64,000 nucleotides of DNA from Paracoccaceae bacterium (GTDB lineage Bacteria; Pseudomonadota; Alphaproteobacteria; Rhodobacterales; Rhodobacteraceae), in the NCBI GenBank assembly GCA_018222585.1, contig JAAFAB010000002.1, forward strand, positions 620,001 through 684,000, read 5' to 3'. Below, piece after piece: positions 34,915 through 44,219 of this stretch. Numbering within the stretch: the first letter of the stretch is position 1; every line of letters starts with the position of its first letter. The notes below the pieces were generated by a model. The model was not told the DNA's origin and searched no databases. It saw only the letters and a program-made list of their open reading frames with translations. The position numbers and the translations under genes are program-made.

Positions 34915-36441
34915 ATGATGAGACAGGCATTGGCCCTGCGATCCCCGGCGGACCGCGAGATGATCGGGCAGGGGTCCGACGTAGCGGTGAAAGACCGTGC
35001 GGGGCAGTCCATGCGGGGGCTCTGGCTGGGCCTGATGGCGGTCATGCTGCTGCTGGCGCAGGCGATCTCGGCCCGAGCGCTGCCCGACAGCTTCGCCGAC
35101 CTGGCAGACAAGATCAGCCCCTCGGTGGTCAATATCACCACCTCCACCACGGTCACCGCACGGGAAGGCGGCCCCTCGCCGATCGTGCCCGAGGGCTCTC
35201 CGTTCGAGGATTTCTTCCGCGAGTTCCAGGACCGCAACGGCGGTGGCGGCGAAGCCCGTCCGCGTCGCAGCCAGGCCCTCGGCTCGGGCTTCGTGATCTC
35301 GGAAGACGGCTATATCGTGACCAACAACCACGTCATCGAGAACGCCGACGAGATCCAGGTGGAATTCTTCAACGGTGATCTTCTGGATGCCGAAGTGGTC
35401 GGCACCGACCCCAACACGGATATCGCGCTGCTCAAGGTCTCGGCCGACAAGCCGCTGCCCTACGTGTCCTTCGGCGACAGCGACATTGCCCGGGTGGGCG
35501 AATGGGTCGTCGCCATGGGCAACCCGCTGGGCCAGGGCTTCTCGGTTTCCGCCGGCATCGTCTCGGCGCGCAACCGGGCGCTTTCGGGCACCTATGACGA
35601 CTACATCCAGACCGATGCGGCGATCAACCGCGGCAACTCGGGCGGGCCGCTGTTCAACATGAACGGCGAGGTGATCGGCGTGAACACCGCGATCCTGTCG
35701 CCCAATGGCGGCTCGATCGGCATCGGCTTCTCGATGGCCTCGAACGTGGTCAAGCGCGTGGTCGCGCAGCTTGAGGAATACGGCGAGACGCGGCGCGGCT
35801 GGCTGGGTGTGCGCATCCAGGATGTCACCCCCGACATGGCCGAAGCGATGGGTCTGCAGGAGGCCGCCGGGGCCATGGTCACCGACGTGCCCGAAGGTCC
35901 GGCGATGGAGGCCGGCATGGAGGCCGGTGACGTGATCGTCAGCTTCGACGGGGTCGAGGTGGCCGACACCCGCGGCCTGGTCCGCCAGGTCGGCAACAGC
36001 GAGGTCGGCAAGACGGTCCGCGTGACGGTCTGGCGCAACGGCGAGACGGAGACGCTGCGCGTCACCCTCGGCCGCCGCGAGACCTCGGAAGCCGCCGTGC
36101 CCGCCGCGCAGACGCTGGAAGACCAGGCCGAACCGCAGGTGCTGGACCTGATGGGCATGTCCCTGTCCGAGTTGACGCCGGACCTGCGCGAGCAGCTGGA
36201 ACTGGGCCAGGACATCGAGGGCCTTGTGGTCACCGACGTCGACCAGATGGCCGAAGCCTACGAGAAGGGCGTGCGGGCCGGTGACCTGATCACCGACGCG
36301 GGCCAGCAGAAGGTCGCGACCACCGCCGATCTCGAAGAGCAGATCGCCGTGGCCCGGGATGCCGGACGCAAGTCGATCCTGCTGCTGATCCGCCGCGAGG
36401 GGGATCCCCGCTTCGTGGCGCTGCCCCTGGAAGAAAACTGA
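34915..36441 (+). CDS. degP: Do-family periplasmic serine protease (DegP/DegQ-like)
   Basis: A 508-residue secreted trypsin-like protease/chaperone. From ATG 34915 (after AAGGAGATTT) the catalytic triad is His139 (NNHVIEN), Asp169 (DPNTDIALLKV) and Ser242 (RGNSGGPLFN). Two PDZ domains follow (about 300-390 and 415-500). The hydrophobic signal core (GLWLGLMAVMLLLAQAI) begins only near residue 35. An internal ATG at 35011 would give a normal-length signal peptide but has a poorer ribosome site. It lies directly downstream of hflKC-DUF2065, a common alphaproteobacterial protease neighbourhood, and ends at a good intrinsic terminator. Confidence 0.93.
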   Translation: MMRQALALRSPADREMIGQGSDVAVKDRAGQSMRGLWLGLMAVMLLLAQAISARALPDSFADLADKISPSVVNITTSTTVTAREGGPSPIVPEGSPFEDFFREFQDRNGGGGEARPRRSQALGSGFVISEDGYIVTNNHVIENADEIQVEFFNGDLLDAEVVGTDPNTDIALLKVSADKPLPYVSFGDSDIARVGEWVVAMGNPLGQGFSVSAGIVSARNRALSGTYDDYIQTDAAINRGNSGGPLFNMNGEVIGVNTAILSPNGGSIGIGFSMASNVVKRVVAQLEEYGETRRGWLGVRIQDVTPDMAEAMGLQEAAGAMVTDVPEGPAMEAGMEAGDVIVSFDGVEVADTRGLVRQVGNSEVGKTVRVTVWRNGETETLRVTLGRRETSEAAVPAAQTLEDQAEPQVLDLMGMSLSELTPDLREQLELGQDIEGLVVTDVDQMAEAYEKGVRAGDLITDAGQQKVATTADLEEQIAVARDAGRKSILLLIRREGDPRFVALPLEEN

Positions 36442-36467
36442 GCCGTCGGTTCTGCCGACCGATCATC

Positions 36468-36493
36468 AAAGGGCGCCTCCGGGCGCCCTTTTT
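36468..36493 (+). terminator. Rho-independent terminator after the Do-family protease gene
   Basis: A perfect inverted repeat, AAAGGGCGCC / GGCGCCCTTT, with a 4-base TCCG loop and a run of T (TTTTT) on its 3' side, 27 bp after the protease stop codon. Confidence 0.85.
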
Positions 36494-36653
36494 CGTGCCG
36501 CCTCGCCGCCGGACGTGGGGCGGAGGGGCAACGGCACCTTGCACGGTCGGGGACGACGGACGGCGATGCGGGGCGGACCGACGGGCCGGACAGGAAGACC
36601 GGACAGGCGTGTCGGCATGTCCTATACCGGACGCGACAACCCCGAGGCGCCCG

Positions 36654-37292
36654 ATGCACAGCCACTTCCCCGACCCAGACCTTGCCGCCGCCCTGCTGCC
36701 CCATGCCTTCGATATCCGCGATGGCGCCCATGACGAGGCGCATCTGCTGCGGGTCTGGCGCAACGTCTGCCGGATCGTGGCGGAAGAGGGGGGCAACCTG
36801 CGCCTGCTGCAGGCGGCGACGCTGCTGCATGACTGCATCTGGGTCGACAAGGCCGCACCGGAGCGGCCCCTGGCCTCGCGCATGGCAGCCGCGAAGGCGC
36901 GCGACGTGCTCTCGGCCCTCGGTTGGAGCGGGGCGGACACCGACCGTGTGGCCCATGCCATCGAGGCGCACAGCTTCTCGGCCGGGATCGCTCCGCAGAC
37001 GCTGGAGGCGCGGATCCTGCAGGATGCCGACCGGCTGGACGCCATGGGCGCCATCGGCGTGGCGCGCTGCCTCTGGCTGGCCGGGGCGCGGGGCGCGGCG
37101 ATCTGCGACGCCACGGATCCGGCCGCCACTGCCCGCCCGCTCGACGATGCCGCTTTTGCGCTGGATCATTTCCAGACCAAGCTGCTGCACCTCGGGGAGA
37201 CCCTGACCACCGCCAAGGGCCGGGCCCTGGCTGAGGCCCGCGCCGCCCGGCTGCGCGCCTTCTACGAGGGCCTGCTCGACGAGGTCGGCTGA
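36654..37292 (+). CDS. HD-domain phosphohydrolase
   Basis: A 212-residue cytoplasmic protein of the HD superfamily (YedJ-like). The ATG at 36654 follows CCGAGGCG. Metal-binding residues are His30 region (AHDEAHLLRV), His59-Asp60 (LLHDC) and Asp in DADRLDAMGAIG. The remaining sequence is helical. Such proteins are broad phosphohydrolases, often of nucleotides. The substrate is not predictable here. It stands alone after the protease gene's terminator. Confidence 0.88.
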   Translation: MHSHFPDPDLAAALLPHAFDIRDGAHDEAHLLRVWRNVCRIVAEEGGNLRLLQAATLLHDCIWVDKAAPERPLASRMAAAKARDVLSALGWSGADTDRVAHAIEAHSFSAGIAPQTLEARILQDADRLDAMGAIGVARCLWLAGARGAAICDATDPAATARPLDDAAFALDHFQTKLLHLGETLTTAKGRALAEARAARLRAFYEGLLDEVG

Positions 37293-37460
37293 GCGCCTCA
37301 TGCAGCCCGTCACCTGCCGGCCCGGGCTCCACCCCGCAGCAGCTTCCCGTCGGCAATTCCGCACCGCCCCCGGCCGGCATCGCCATGAAGCAGCCGAACC
37401 AGCCGTCACCCGTTCCAGTCAGACGGGATCCCGTCGTCCAACCACACACCACGCCTTAGT

Positions 37461-37520
37461 CTATCCAATGGCTGAAAACACTGCGGGGGAGCCCGCGCAA
37501 CGAGTGGGGGCAGAGCCCCC
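37461..37520 (-). repeat. Dispersed GC-palindrome repeat, copy 1
   Basis: Read on the minus strand this begins with the hairpin GGGGGC-TCT-GCCCCC (37520-37506), continues through a GC-rich segment containing CTCCCCC, and ends with AGTGTTTTCAGCC. The same order of blocks occurs on the plus strand at 41781-41840. It lies in the convergent gap (37293-37635) between the HD gene and the lipoprotein gene. No coding gene is seen in the rest of that 343-bp gap. Confidence 0.65.
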
Positions 37521-37635
37521 GACGTCCTTTCCCAAGAGCATCCCGTCGACCTGCCGGACCTGCGCCCGCCCCGCAGGGCGAGGGCGCCTGATCCGTCCCG
37601 GCGCGCCACGCGCACCACGGCAGCCAGACCCCGCC

Positions 37636-38205
37636 CTAGCCCTCAGGCGCGATGTCCAGTTCGGCCAGCCCCAGTTGCCGCGCCGCCGCCAGCGAGAGGA
37701 TACCGCTGTCCAGCCCCTGCGGTGCCTGGTAGGCGCGCACGGCGCGGCGGGTGCGGGCACTCATCTCTCCGCTGATGCTGCCGGAGTAGAGCCCGCGCGC
37801 CGCCAGCGCCCGCTGCAGGGACGCGATGAAGGCCGGGGTCATCTCCTCGGCGCAGGGCACCCGGAACCAGAGTTCGCGGCGTTCGCGGATGATCTTCTGC
37901 CGGGTCTCGGTCTTGTAGATCGCGGGCTGGGTGACGCGGCCGTCGGTATGGACTTCGGCGGGCTGCATGAGGATCTGCGCGGTGACCGTCTCGACCACCG
38001 CCGGCTGCACCTCCTTGCCCCAGCACTGCGAGGGGTCCGAGCCGGGCGGGGGACGCGAGTAGATGCGGGTGATCTCGGGGGTGCCGAGGGCGGGAAAGTC
38101 GGGGAGGACCGGGGCGCAGCCGGCCAGCAGGCCGCACAGCACGACCCCGCGTGCGATCCGCGATCCCGCGCGCCGCCTGCCGATGCCGGGGCTGTCTGCT
38201 GCCAT
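37636..38205 (-). CDS. Peptidoglycan-binding lipoprotein
   Basis: A 189-residue predicted lipoprotein. The lipobox is LLAGC with Cys30, after a charged N-terminus and hydrophobic core. The C-terminal part (about residues 120-180: FIASLQRALAARGLYSG, then GEMSARTRRAVRAYQ) is a peptidoglycan-binding type 1 repeat. The central region (SQCWGKEVQPAVVETVTAQ, ETRQKIIRERRELWFRVPC) is conserved-looking but I cannot name it. It is likely anchored in a membrane and contacts the cell wall. It is divergent from the ferredoxin gene. Confidence 0.85.
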   Translation of the reverse strand: MAADSPGIGRRRAGSRIARGVVLCGLLAGCAPVLPDFPALGTPEITRIYSRPPPGSDPSQCWGKEVQPAVVETVTAQILMQPAEVHTDGRVTQPAIYKTETRQKIIRERRELWFRVPCAEEMTPAFIASLQRALAARGLYSGSISGEMSARTRRAVRAYQAPQGLDSGILSLAAARQLGLAELDIAPEG

Positions 38206-38360
38206 GGTCCGTCCTCTGCCTCGGGCGCTACCCTAGTCGCTTTGGCCCGCCCCCGGAAGCGCCTTTGGCGCGGGCATTCCCGCCCGCCGCCGCCCGACCG
38301 GCCCCCGGTTGACGGCGCTGTGACGGAAAGGGACTGGAATGGCGGCAACGGCGCGGCTAG

Positions 38361-38740
<380 letters not shown>

Positions 38741-38741
<1 letters not shown>

Positions 38742-39541
38742 TGTCGCGGCGCGGCGGTGCCTTTCGGTGGGGGCCGGTCGCGCCCCGTTCCGTCTGTGCC
38801 GGTCGCCCGACCAGGGCCCCGATTGCCCTGGCCCTGCTCATTCTGGGCGTCGCCGCGCTCTGCCTGCCGACGCAGACACGGGCTGAAACGATCCGCACCG
38901 CCCGCTACGTCGAGCCGACAACCCGCTACGCACATGGTGTGCTGGGGGATGCGGTGGAATATGGTGCGCTGGAGCTGACCATCGCGGGCGGTGCCACGCG
39001 CCTGTTCCGACTGCCCGAGGTGCTGGTCTTCGAGGATCTCGCGCCGCGCCTGGCCGACCTCGACGGCGATGGCGCCCCCGAGGTGATCGTGGTCGAGAGC
39101 CATGCCGCCCGGGGCGCGCGCCTCGCGGTCTGGGGACCAGGGGGCCGGATCACCGCCACCCCCCATATCGGCCAGTCCCATCGCTGGCTGGCGCCGCTCG
39201 GCGCTGCCGACCTGGACGGCGATGGACGGATCGAACTGGCCTATGTCGACCGCCCCCACCTGGCGCGGACCCTGCGCATCTGGCGCTACGAGGCGGGCGG
39301 TCTGACCGAGATCGCCAGTGCCGAGGGCGTGAGCAATCACCAGATCGGCTGGTCGCGGATCCCCGGCGGTATCCGCGACTGTGCCGGCCCCGACAGCGGG
39401 GCCGAGATGATCCTGGCCGATGCGGCCTGGCAGCAGGTGCTGGCGCTGCGGCTGACGCCGGAGGGGCAGCTGCAACGGCGCGTGGTGGCGCCCTATGCCG
39501 GCCCCGACAGCCTGGATGCCGCTCTGGTCTGCGGGCCCTAG
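38741..39541 (+). CDS. Secreted VCBS/FG-GAP repeat protein
   Basis: A 266-residue protein. The N-terminus contains a long basic segment before a hydrophobic signal core (IALALLILGVAALCLP) ending at T-R-A. Two calcium-loop-like DLDGDG motifs (LADLDGDGAPEV and AADLDGDGRIEL) identify FG-GAP/VCBS beta-propeller blades, so a small periplasmic propeller is expected. The function is unknown. It starts inside the ferredoxin stop codon (TGATG) and its end overlaps the convergent membrane-protein gene by 4 bp. Confidence 0.82.
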
Positions 39542-40227
39542 CGCAGCCCGTAGAGTGTTTCCCCGGTGAGCGGGGTCTCGGGCAGCCCCTCGGGTCGCGG
39601 CCCGCCCATGGTCCACAGGACGAAGGGCAGGGTCGCCAGCGGATATTCCTCGGGACGCCGGAAGGGCCAGAACCGGCAGGCGACCAGGCCCCCGGTTAGC
39701 ATCATGAGCACCAGCGCGGGCAGCAGGGTCAGGAATCTGCGGGCCTGGTCCTGGAAGGCGATCCCGGCCAGCAGGCAGAGCAGCAGACCGACCAGCAGCA
39801 GCGCCGCACCGATCATGAAGATCGCCAGCCGGGCGCGTCCGGTATCTTCCATCTGGTAGGTCATCCCGGGGCGGACCTGCCCCAGCCGGGTCGAGACCAG
39901 CGAGATCAGCGCGAGGTACTCCGACAGGTCGGTGTCCGCGTCACGGCGTCGCGCAGTGGTCGAGATATGGATCCGCGCCACCTGGTTCGCGGTCTCCAGA
40001 TCGAAGCGCATGGTCCGCGTGGCGCCCGAGCGCATCTGCGTCAGCGAGGCCCGCTGGACGCTGCGCAGCGCGACGGTGCCGCCTGGTCCGGTCAGGCGAT
40101 CGGCCTTGAACGACCATGTCTGCGGCCGCCGCAGCTTCGCCGGGCGGAAGGTAAAGCTCTGATCTTCGCGGGGCGCGGCCTGGGCAATCATGGCGCCGGA
40201 GAGTACGCGAATGGTTGAATCCTGCAA
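39538..40227 (-). CDS. Unrecognised membrane protein
   Basis: A 229-residue protein that I cannot assign to a named family. The N-terminal 120 residues are soluble and beta-rich (LRRPQTWSFKADRL..., GGTVALRSVQRASLTQM). Two strongly hydrophobic helices follow (FMIGAALLLVGLLLCLLAGIAF and TLLPALVLMMLTGGLVACRFW), leaving a polar C-terminus. Its start is probably the ATG at 40227, though an internal ATG follows 12 codons later. It is convergent with the VCBS gene. Confidence 0.65.
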   Translation of the reverse strand: MQDSTIRVLSGAMIAQAAPREDQSFTFRPAKLRRPQTWSFKADRLTGPGGTVALRSVQRASLTQMRSGATRTMRFDLETANQVARIHISTTARRRDADTDLSEYLALISLVSTRLGQVRPGMTYQMEDTGRARLAIFMIGAALLLVGLLLCLLAGIAFQDQARRFLTLLPALVLMMLTGGLVACRFWPFRRPEEYPLATLPFVLWTMGGPRPEGLPETPLTGETLYGLR

Positions 40228-40450
40228 GCTCTGTTGACCGCCCGGACAGCAACCGCCGGAAAAACTGGTGACCTTGCGTCAGGGCGTGCGATTTCGCGGC
40301 CCAGGCCGGCGATGGCCTTGAATGCAAGGCGATGCGGTCGGGGAACCGGGGAGGTGCGCGCCCAATGCCAGGCGGCGGAGCCTTCGGGGTGCGCCAGCGG
40401 GACGCACCCTAAAGGCGAGTGCCGCCCTCCGCGCGGCCCCGGTCCCTGCC

Positions 40451-41716
40451 TCAGCCGAGGATGCGCCAGCCGATATCGCGGCGCAGGAAGCCCTCGGGCC
40501 AGTCCAGCGTGTCGGCCATGGCGTAGGCGCGGTCACGGGCCTCGGCCAGGGTGGCGCCGCGTGCGGTCAGGTTCAGCACTCGCCCGCCATTGGCCAGCAC
40601 CTTGCCCTCGGCGGCGCGGGTTCCGGCGTGGAAGCACATCTGCGCGGCGGTCTCGGGCAGGGCGTCGAGACCCCTGATCTGGGTGCCCTTGCGGTAGCTG
40701 CCGGGATAGCCCTCGGCGGCCATGACCACGGTCATCGCGTGATCGTCGGCCCAGTTGACCCGGGCCTCGGCCAGGCGGTGCTCGGCGGCGGCCTGCATCA
40801 GGTCAAGCGCCTGGCCGCCGAGGCGCATCATCAGCACCTGGCACTCGGGATCGCCGAAACGGCAGTTGTATTCGACCAGCCGCGCCTGTCCGTCCTTGAT
40901 CATGAAGCCGGCGTAGAGGACGCCCTCGTAGGGGGTGCCGCGCTTCGCCATCTCGGCCAGGGTCGGGCGGATGATCTCCGCCATGGCGCGCTCGGCGATG
41001 GCATCCGACAGGACGGGTGCGGGCGAATAGGCGCCCATGCCGCCGGTGTTCGGGCCCTCGTCGCCCTCGCCGACGCGCTTGTGGTCCTGGGCCGTGCCGA
41101 TCGGCAGGGCGGTCTCGCCATCGCAGAGGACGAAGAAGCTGGCCTCTTCGCCTTCCATGAATTCCTCGATCACCACCTCGGCGCCGGCCGCGCCGAATTC
41201 ACCGCCGAACATGTCGTCGATGGCCTCCAGCGCCTCGGCCTCGGTCATCGCGACGATCACACCCTTGCCGGCGGCGAGGCCATCGGCCTTGACCACGATC
41301 GGCGCGCCCTGCTGGCGGATGTAGTCCTTCGCGGGAGCGACGTCGGTGAAGCGGGCGTAGGCGGCGGTCGGCGCGCCGGCGGCGTCGCAGATCTCCTTGG
41401 TGAAGCTCTTGGAGGCTTCCAGCCGGGCCGCCGCCTGGCTGGGGCCGAAGACCAGCAGGCCCGCCTCGCGCAGGCGGTCGGCCACCCCGGCGGCCAGCGG
41501 CGCCTCCGGGCCGATGATGATGAAATCCACGGCGTTTTCCTGGGCGAACTCGGCCACCGCGCCGCCGTCAAGGATATCGATATCGGCGCATTCGGCGATC
41601 CTGGCGATCCCGGCATTGCCCGGCGCGACGATCAGCTTGTCGCACTTGGGGTTCTGCAGAACGGCCCAGGCCAGCGCATGTTCGCGACCGCCGCCGCCGA
41701 GGATGAGAATGTTCAT
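40451..41716 (-). CDS. purD: Phosphoribosylamine-glycine ligase
   Basis: A 421-residue ATP-grasp enzyme, second step of de novo purine synthesis. It begins MNILILGGGGREHALAW, the diagnostic PurD N-terminus, and contains GPEAPLAAGVADRL, the ATP-grasp lysine region (PIVVKADGLAAGKGVIVA), and the family signature RFGDPECQVLM. Length is normal. It is divergent from xseA, with a palindromic repeat region between the starts. The 223 bp after its stop (40228-40450) contain nothing I can identify. Confidence 0.96.
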   Translation of the reverse strand: MNILILGGGGREHALAWAVLQNPKCDKLIVAPGNAGIARIAECADIDILDGGAVAEFAQENAVDFIIIGPEAPLAAGVADRLREAGLLVFGPSQAAARLEASKSFTKEICDAAGAPTAAYARFTDVAPAKDYIRQQGAPIVVKADGLAAGKGVIVAMTEAEALEAIDDMFGGEFGAAGAEVVIEEFMEGEEASFFVLCDGETALPIGTAQDHKRVGEGDEGPNTGGMGAYSPAPVLSDAIAERAMAEIIRPTLAEMAKRGTPYEGVLYAGFMIKDGQARLVEYNCRFGDPECQVLMMRLGGQALDLMQAAAEHRLAEARVNWADDHAMTVVMAAEGYPGSYRKGTQIRGLDALPETAAQMCFHAGTRAAEGKVLANGGRVLNLTARGATLAEARDRAYAMADTLDWPEGFLRRDIGWRILG

Positions 41717-41780
41717 GGATCATGGCCTCCGAAGCTATGGCCGGGGTTTAGCCGTCGCCCGGCCCCGGGGCAAGCAGGCA

Positions 41781-41891
41781 GGGGGCTCCGCCCCCCGCGC
41801 GTACCGCGCTCCCCCCGGAGTATTTTCAGCCTGGTGATGGGCAAAAGAGCGCCTTGTTCCATCACCAGGCTGAAAATACTCCCGCCGGAGG
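41781..41891. repeat. Dispersed GC-palindrome repeat, copy 2, with a 24-bp inverted repeat
   Basis: The plus strand carries the hairpin GGGGGC-TCC-GCCCCC (41781-41795), a GC-rich spacer, and a 24-base arm from 41817 (GGAGTATTTTCAGCC...) to 41840. After 18 bases the arm is repeated exactly in inverse at 41859-41882. The first 60 bases match the element at 37461-37520 on the opposite strand. It lies in the divergent purD-xseA gap, so it cannot be a simple terminator of either gene. A REP-like dispersed element is the best description. Confidence 0.75.
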
Positions 41892-41978
41892 CGTCCGACA
41901 TCCGCTGCAAGCGCCAAGGCCGGGTCTTTCAACCCTCCGGCGGCAGCGTTAAACTGCTCCGAAACGAGGGGCAGCTTC

Positions 41979-43595
41979 ATGGACATGTTCGAGGACGACA
42001 CCCCCGGCAATGCGCCGGAGTTTACGGTTTCCGAGATCTCGGGGGCGGTAAAGCGCGTGATCGAGGGCGAGTTTGCCCATGTCCGTATCCGAGGTGAGAT
42101 CGGGCGGGTCAGCTTTCCGCGCTCGGGCCATGTCTACCTCGACCTGAAGGATGACCGCTCGGTGATCTCGGGGGTGATCTGGAAAGGCGTCGCCAGCCGG
42201 CTGGAGACCCGCCCAGAGGAGGGGCTGGAGGTTGTCGCGACGGGGCGGCTGACCACCTTCCCGGGCCAGTCGAAATACCAGCTGGTGATCGAGGACCTGG
42301 CGCCGGCGGGCATGGGCGCGCTGATGGCGATGCTGGAAAAGCGCAAGCAGATGCTGGCGGCCGAGGGGCTTTTCGCCGAAGAGCGCAAGAAGCCGCTGCC
42401 CTTCCTGCCCGAGGTGATCGGGGTGGTGACATCGCCCTCGGGGGCGGTGATCCGCGACATCCTGCATCGCCTGCGGGATCGCTTCCCGCGCAAGGTGCTG
42501 ATCTGGCCGGTCGCCGTGCAGGGCAAGAATTGCGCGCCCGAGGTGGCGCGCGGGATCGCCGGGTTCAACGCCATGACGCCCGGCGGCGCGCTGCCCCGGC
42601 CCGATCTGATCATCGTGGCACGGGGCGGGGGCAGCCTGGAAGACCTCTGGGGCTTCAACGAGGAGATCGTCGCCCGCGCCGCCGCCGCCAGTGAGATCCC
42701 GCTGATTTCCGCCGTCGGGCATGAGACCGACACCACGCTGATCGACTTCGTCTCGGACCGCCGTGCCCCGACCCCGACCGCCGCCGCCGAGCTGGCCGTG
42801 CCGGTGCGCGGCGAGCTGTTGGCCTGGGTGGCCGAGCAGGGCGCGCGGCTGACTCGCGCCCAGACCCAGGCGGTCGAGACGCGCGGGCGCTGGCTGCGCG
42901 ACCTGTCGCGTGCCCTGCCGCGCCCCGAGACCCTGACCGAGGGGTCGAGGCAGCGACTCGATTATCTCTCTGACCGGCTGCCCAATGCCCTGCGCGGCCT
43001 GGCGCAGCGGCGCCGGGTCACCCTGTCCGAGCGCGGCGCCCTGCGGCCGGCCCTGCTGCGCGGGCGGCTGGCCGAGGATGGCCGGCGGCTCGAAGCGCTT
43101 TCGGCGCGGCTGCGTCCGGCGCTGGACCGTGCGGTCACCGCCAAGCGCGAGGCACTGGGCTACCGGGCGGACCGGCTCAGCCTGCGGCCGATCTCGCGCG
43201 ATCTGGCGCGCCAGAAGGGCGACCTGGCCGAAACCCTTGCCCGCCTGTCCCGCACCGCAGAGGCCGATCTGCGCCGCCGCCGTGACCGGCTGTCGGCCGC
43301 CGAGCGGATGCGTGAGACCCTGGGCTACAAGGCCACCCTGCGACGCGGCTACGTGCTGGTGCATGACGGCGAGGGGCAGCTGCTGCGCTCGCGGGATGCG
43401 GCGGCGGCGGCCTCCGGCCTGCGCCTGGAATTCGCCGATGGGGATCTGGAACTGGGCGAGATGCCTGTGCGACCGGCCACGGCGGCGGATGCACCTGCCG
43501 CATCGGGGACAACCGCGCCGCAGAAGCCCGCCGCGAAAGCCCCACGCAAGCCGGCGAAGGACGACCCGCCCTCGGGGCAGGGCTCGCTGTTCTAG
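41979..43595 (+). CDS. xseA: Exodeoxyribonuclease VII large subunit
   Basis: A 538-residue subunit of the single-strand DNA exonuclease. N-terminal OB fold (VSEISGAVKRVIEGEF, VRIRGEIGRVSFPRSGHVYLDLKDD), then the catalytic domain with GVVTSPSGAVIRDI, RGGGSLEDLWGFNEE and VGHETDTTLIDFVSD, all diagnostic for XseA. A long coiled-coil rich in Arg/Leu follows and the protein ends in an Ala/Pro/Lys tail. The small subunit gene xseB is not adjacent. Confidence 0.95.
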   Translation: MDMFEDDTPGNAPEFTVSEISGAVKRVIEGEFAHVRIRGEIGRVSFPRSGHVYLDLKDDRSVISGVIWKGVASRLETRPEEGLEVVATGRLTTFPGQSKYQLVIEDLAPAGMGALMAMLEKRKQMLAAEGLFAEERKKPLPFLPEVIGVVTSPSGAVIRDILHRLRDRFPRKVLIWPVAVQGKNCAPEVARGIAGFNAMTPGGALPRPDLIIVARGGGSLEDLWGFNEEIVARAAAASEIPLISAVGHETDTTLIDFVSDRRAPTPTAAAELAVPVRGELLAWVAEQGARLTRAQTQAVETRGRWLRDLSRALPRPETLTEGSRQRLDYLSDRLPNALRGLAQRRRVTLSERGALRPALLRGRLAEDGRRLEALSARLRPALDRAVTAKREALGYRADRLSLRPISRDLARQKGDLAETLARLSRTAEADLRRRRDRLSAAERMRETLGYKATLRRGYVLVHDGEGQLLRSRDAAAAASGLRLEFADGDLELGEMPVRPATAADAPAASGTTAPQKPAAKAPRKPAKDDPPSGQGSLF

Positions 43596-43628
43596 GGGCG
43601 GGGTCCGGGGAGGGGGATCAGGGGCGGC

Positions 43629-44090
43629 TCAGACGCCGACCTCGGGCCCCTTGCACTGCATGGGGTCGCTGCTGGACTGCATTTCATAGAGCACCGTGCC
43701 CTCGCCGCCCTGGAAATAGGCAGTCAGGCCACTGCCGCCCTGCACGAAGCTCCAGCACTGCGGATCGGGCTGGTCCTCGTAGACGAAGCAGATGTTGCCC
43801 GCCTCCTCGTACCAGTGGCCTTCCTTGCAGTCGCCGTCGAGGAAGGACCAGCGGACACGGCGCCCGGGCAGGTATTCCTCGACCCCGTATGCCTCGCCCT
43901 CGGCGCCGTAATAGAACGTCTTTCCAAGGGAGTAGGCATCGAACTCCTGCGCCGACATGGCGCCGGGCATGGCCTGCGACGGGCTGCCCGGCGGGGGCCC
44001 GGATGGCGGGCTGTCCTGGGCCGGAGCGGCCAGGGGCAGGCCGAGAAGGAGGCCGATCAGGGGCGTGGTGAGGAGGGCGCGCGATCTCAT
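43629..44090 (-). CDS. Secreted protein of unknown function
   Basis: A 153-residue protein. The ATG at 44090 gives a clear signal peptide (RALLTTPLIGLLLGLPLAAPAQ). The mature part starts with a Pro/Ser/Gly-rich linker and has four cysteines in a compact domain (LDGDCKEGHWYEE, NICFVYED, PQCWSF, MQCKGPEVGV), which probably form disulfides in the periplasm. Similar small periplasmic proteins occur widely in Rhodobacterales, but I know of no function. It is convergent with xseA. Confidence 0.72.
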   Translation of the reverse strand: MRSRALLTTPLIGLLLGLPLAAPAQDSPPSGPPPGSPSQAMPGAMSAQEFDAYSLGKTFYYGAEGEAYGVEEYLPGRRVRWSFLDGDCKEGHWYEEAGNICFVYEDQPDPQCWSFVQGGSGLTAYFQGGEGTVLYEMQSSSDPMQCKGPEVGV

Positions 44091-44219
44091 GGGGGCAGTC
44101 TGGCAGAGACGGGGCGGGGTGCAACAGCGAACTGCGCAGCCGGGCGCCACGCGCGGCGGTTCGCCCCGGAAACTGCTCCGGAAACTGGCCCGGAACATGG
44201 CCAAGGGTCACTGCCCGCT

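Noticed and set aside
37506-37520. GGGGGC-AGA-GCCCCC hairpin considered as a terminator of the HD gene
   Set aside because: It is more than 200 bp past the stop, lacks a T run, and belongs to a longer dispersed repeat also found upstream of xseA.
41817-41882. 24-bp inverted repeat considered as a terminator
   Set aside because: It lies between the start codons of two divergent genes, where a terminator is not expected, and shares sequence with a distant copy.
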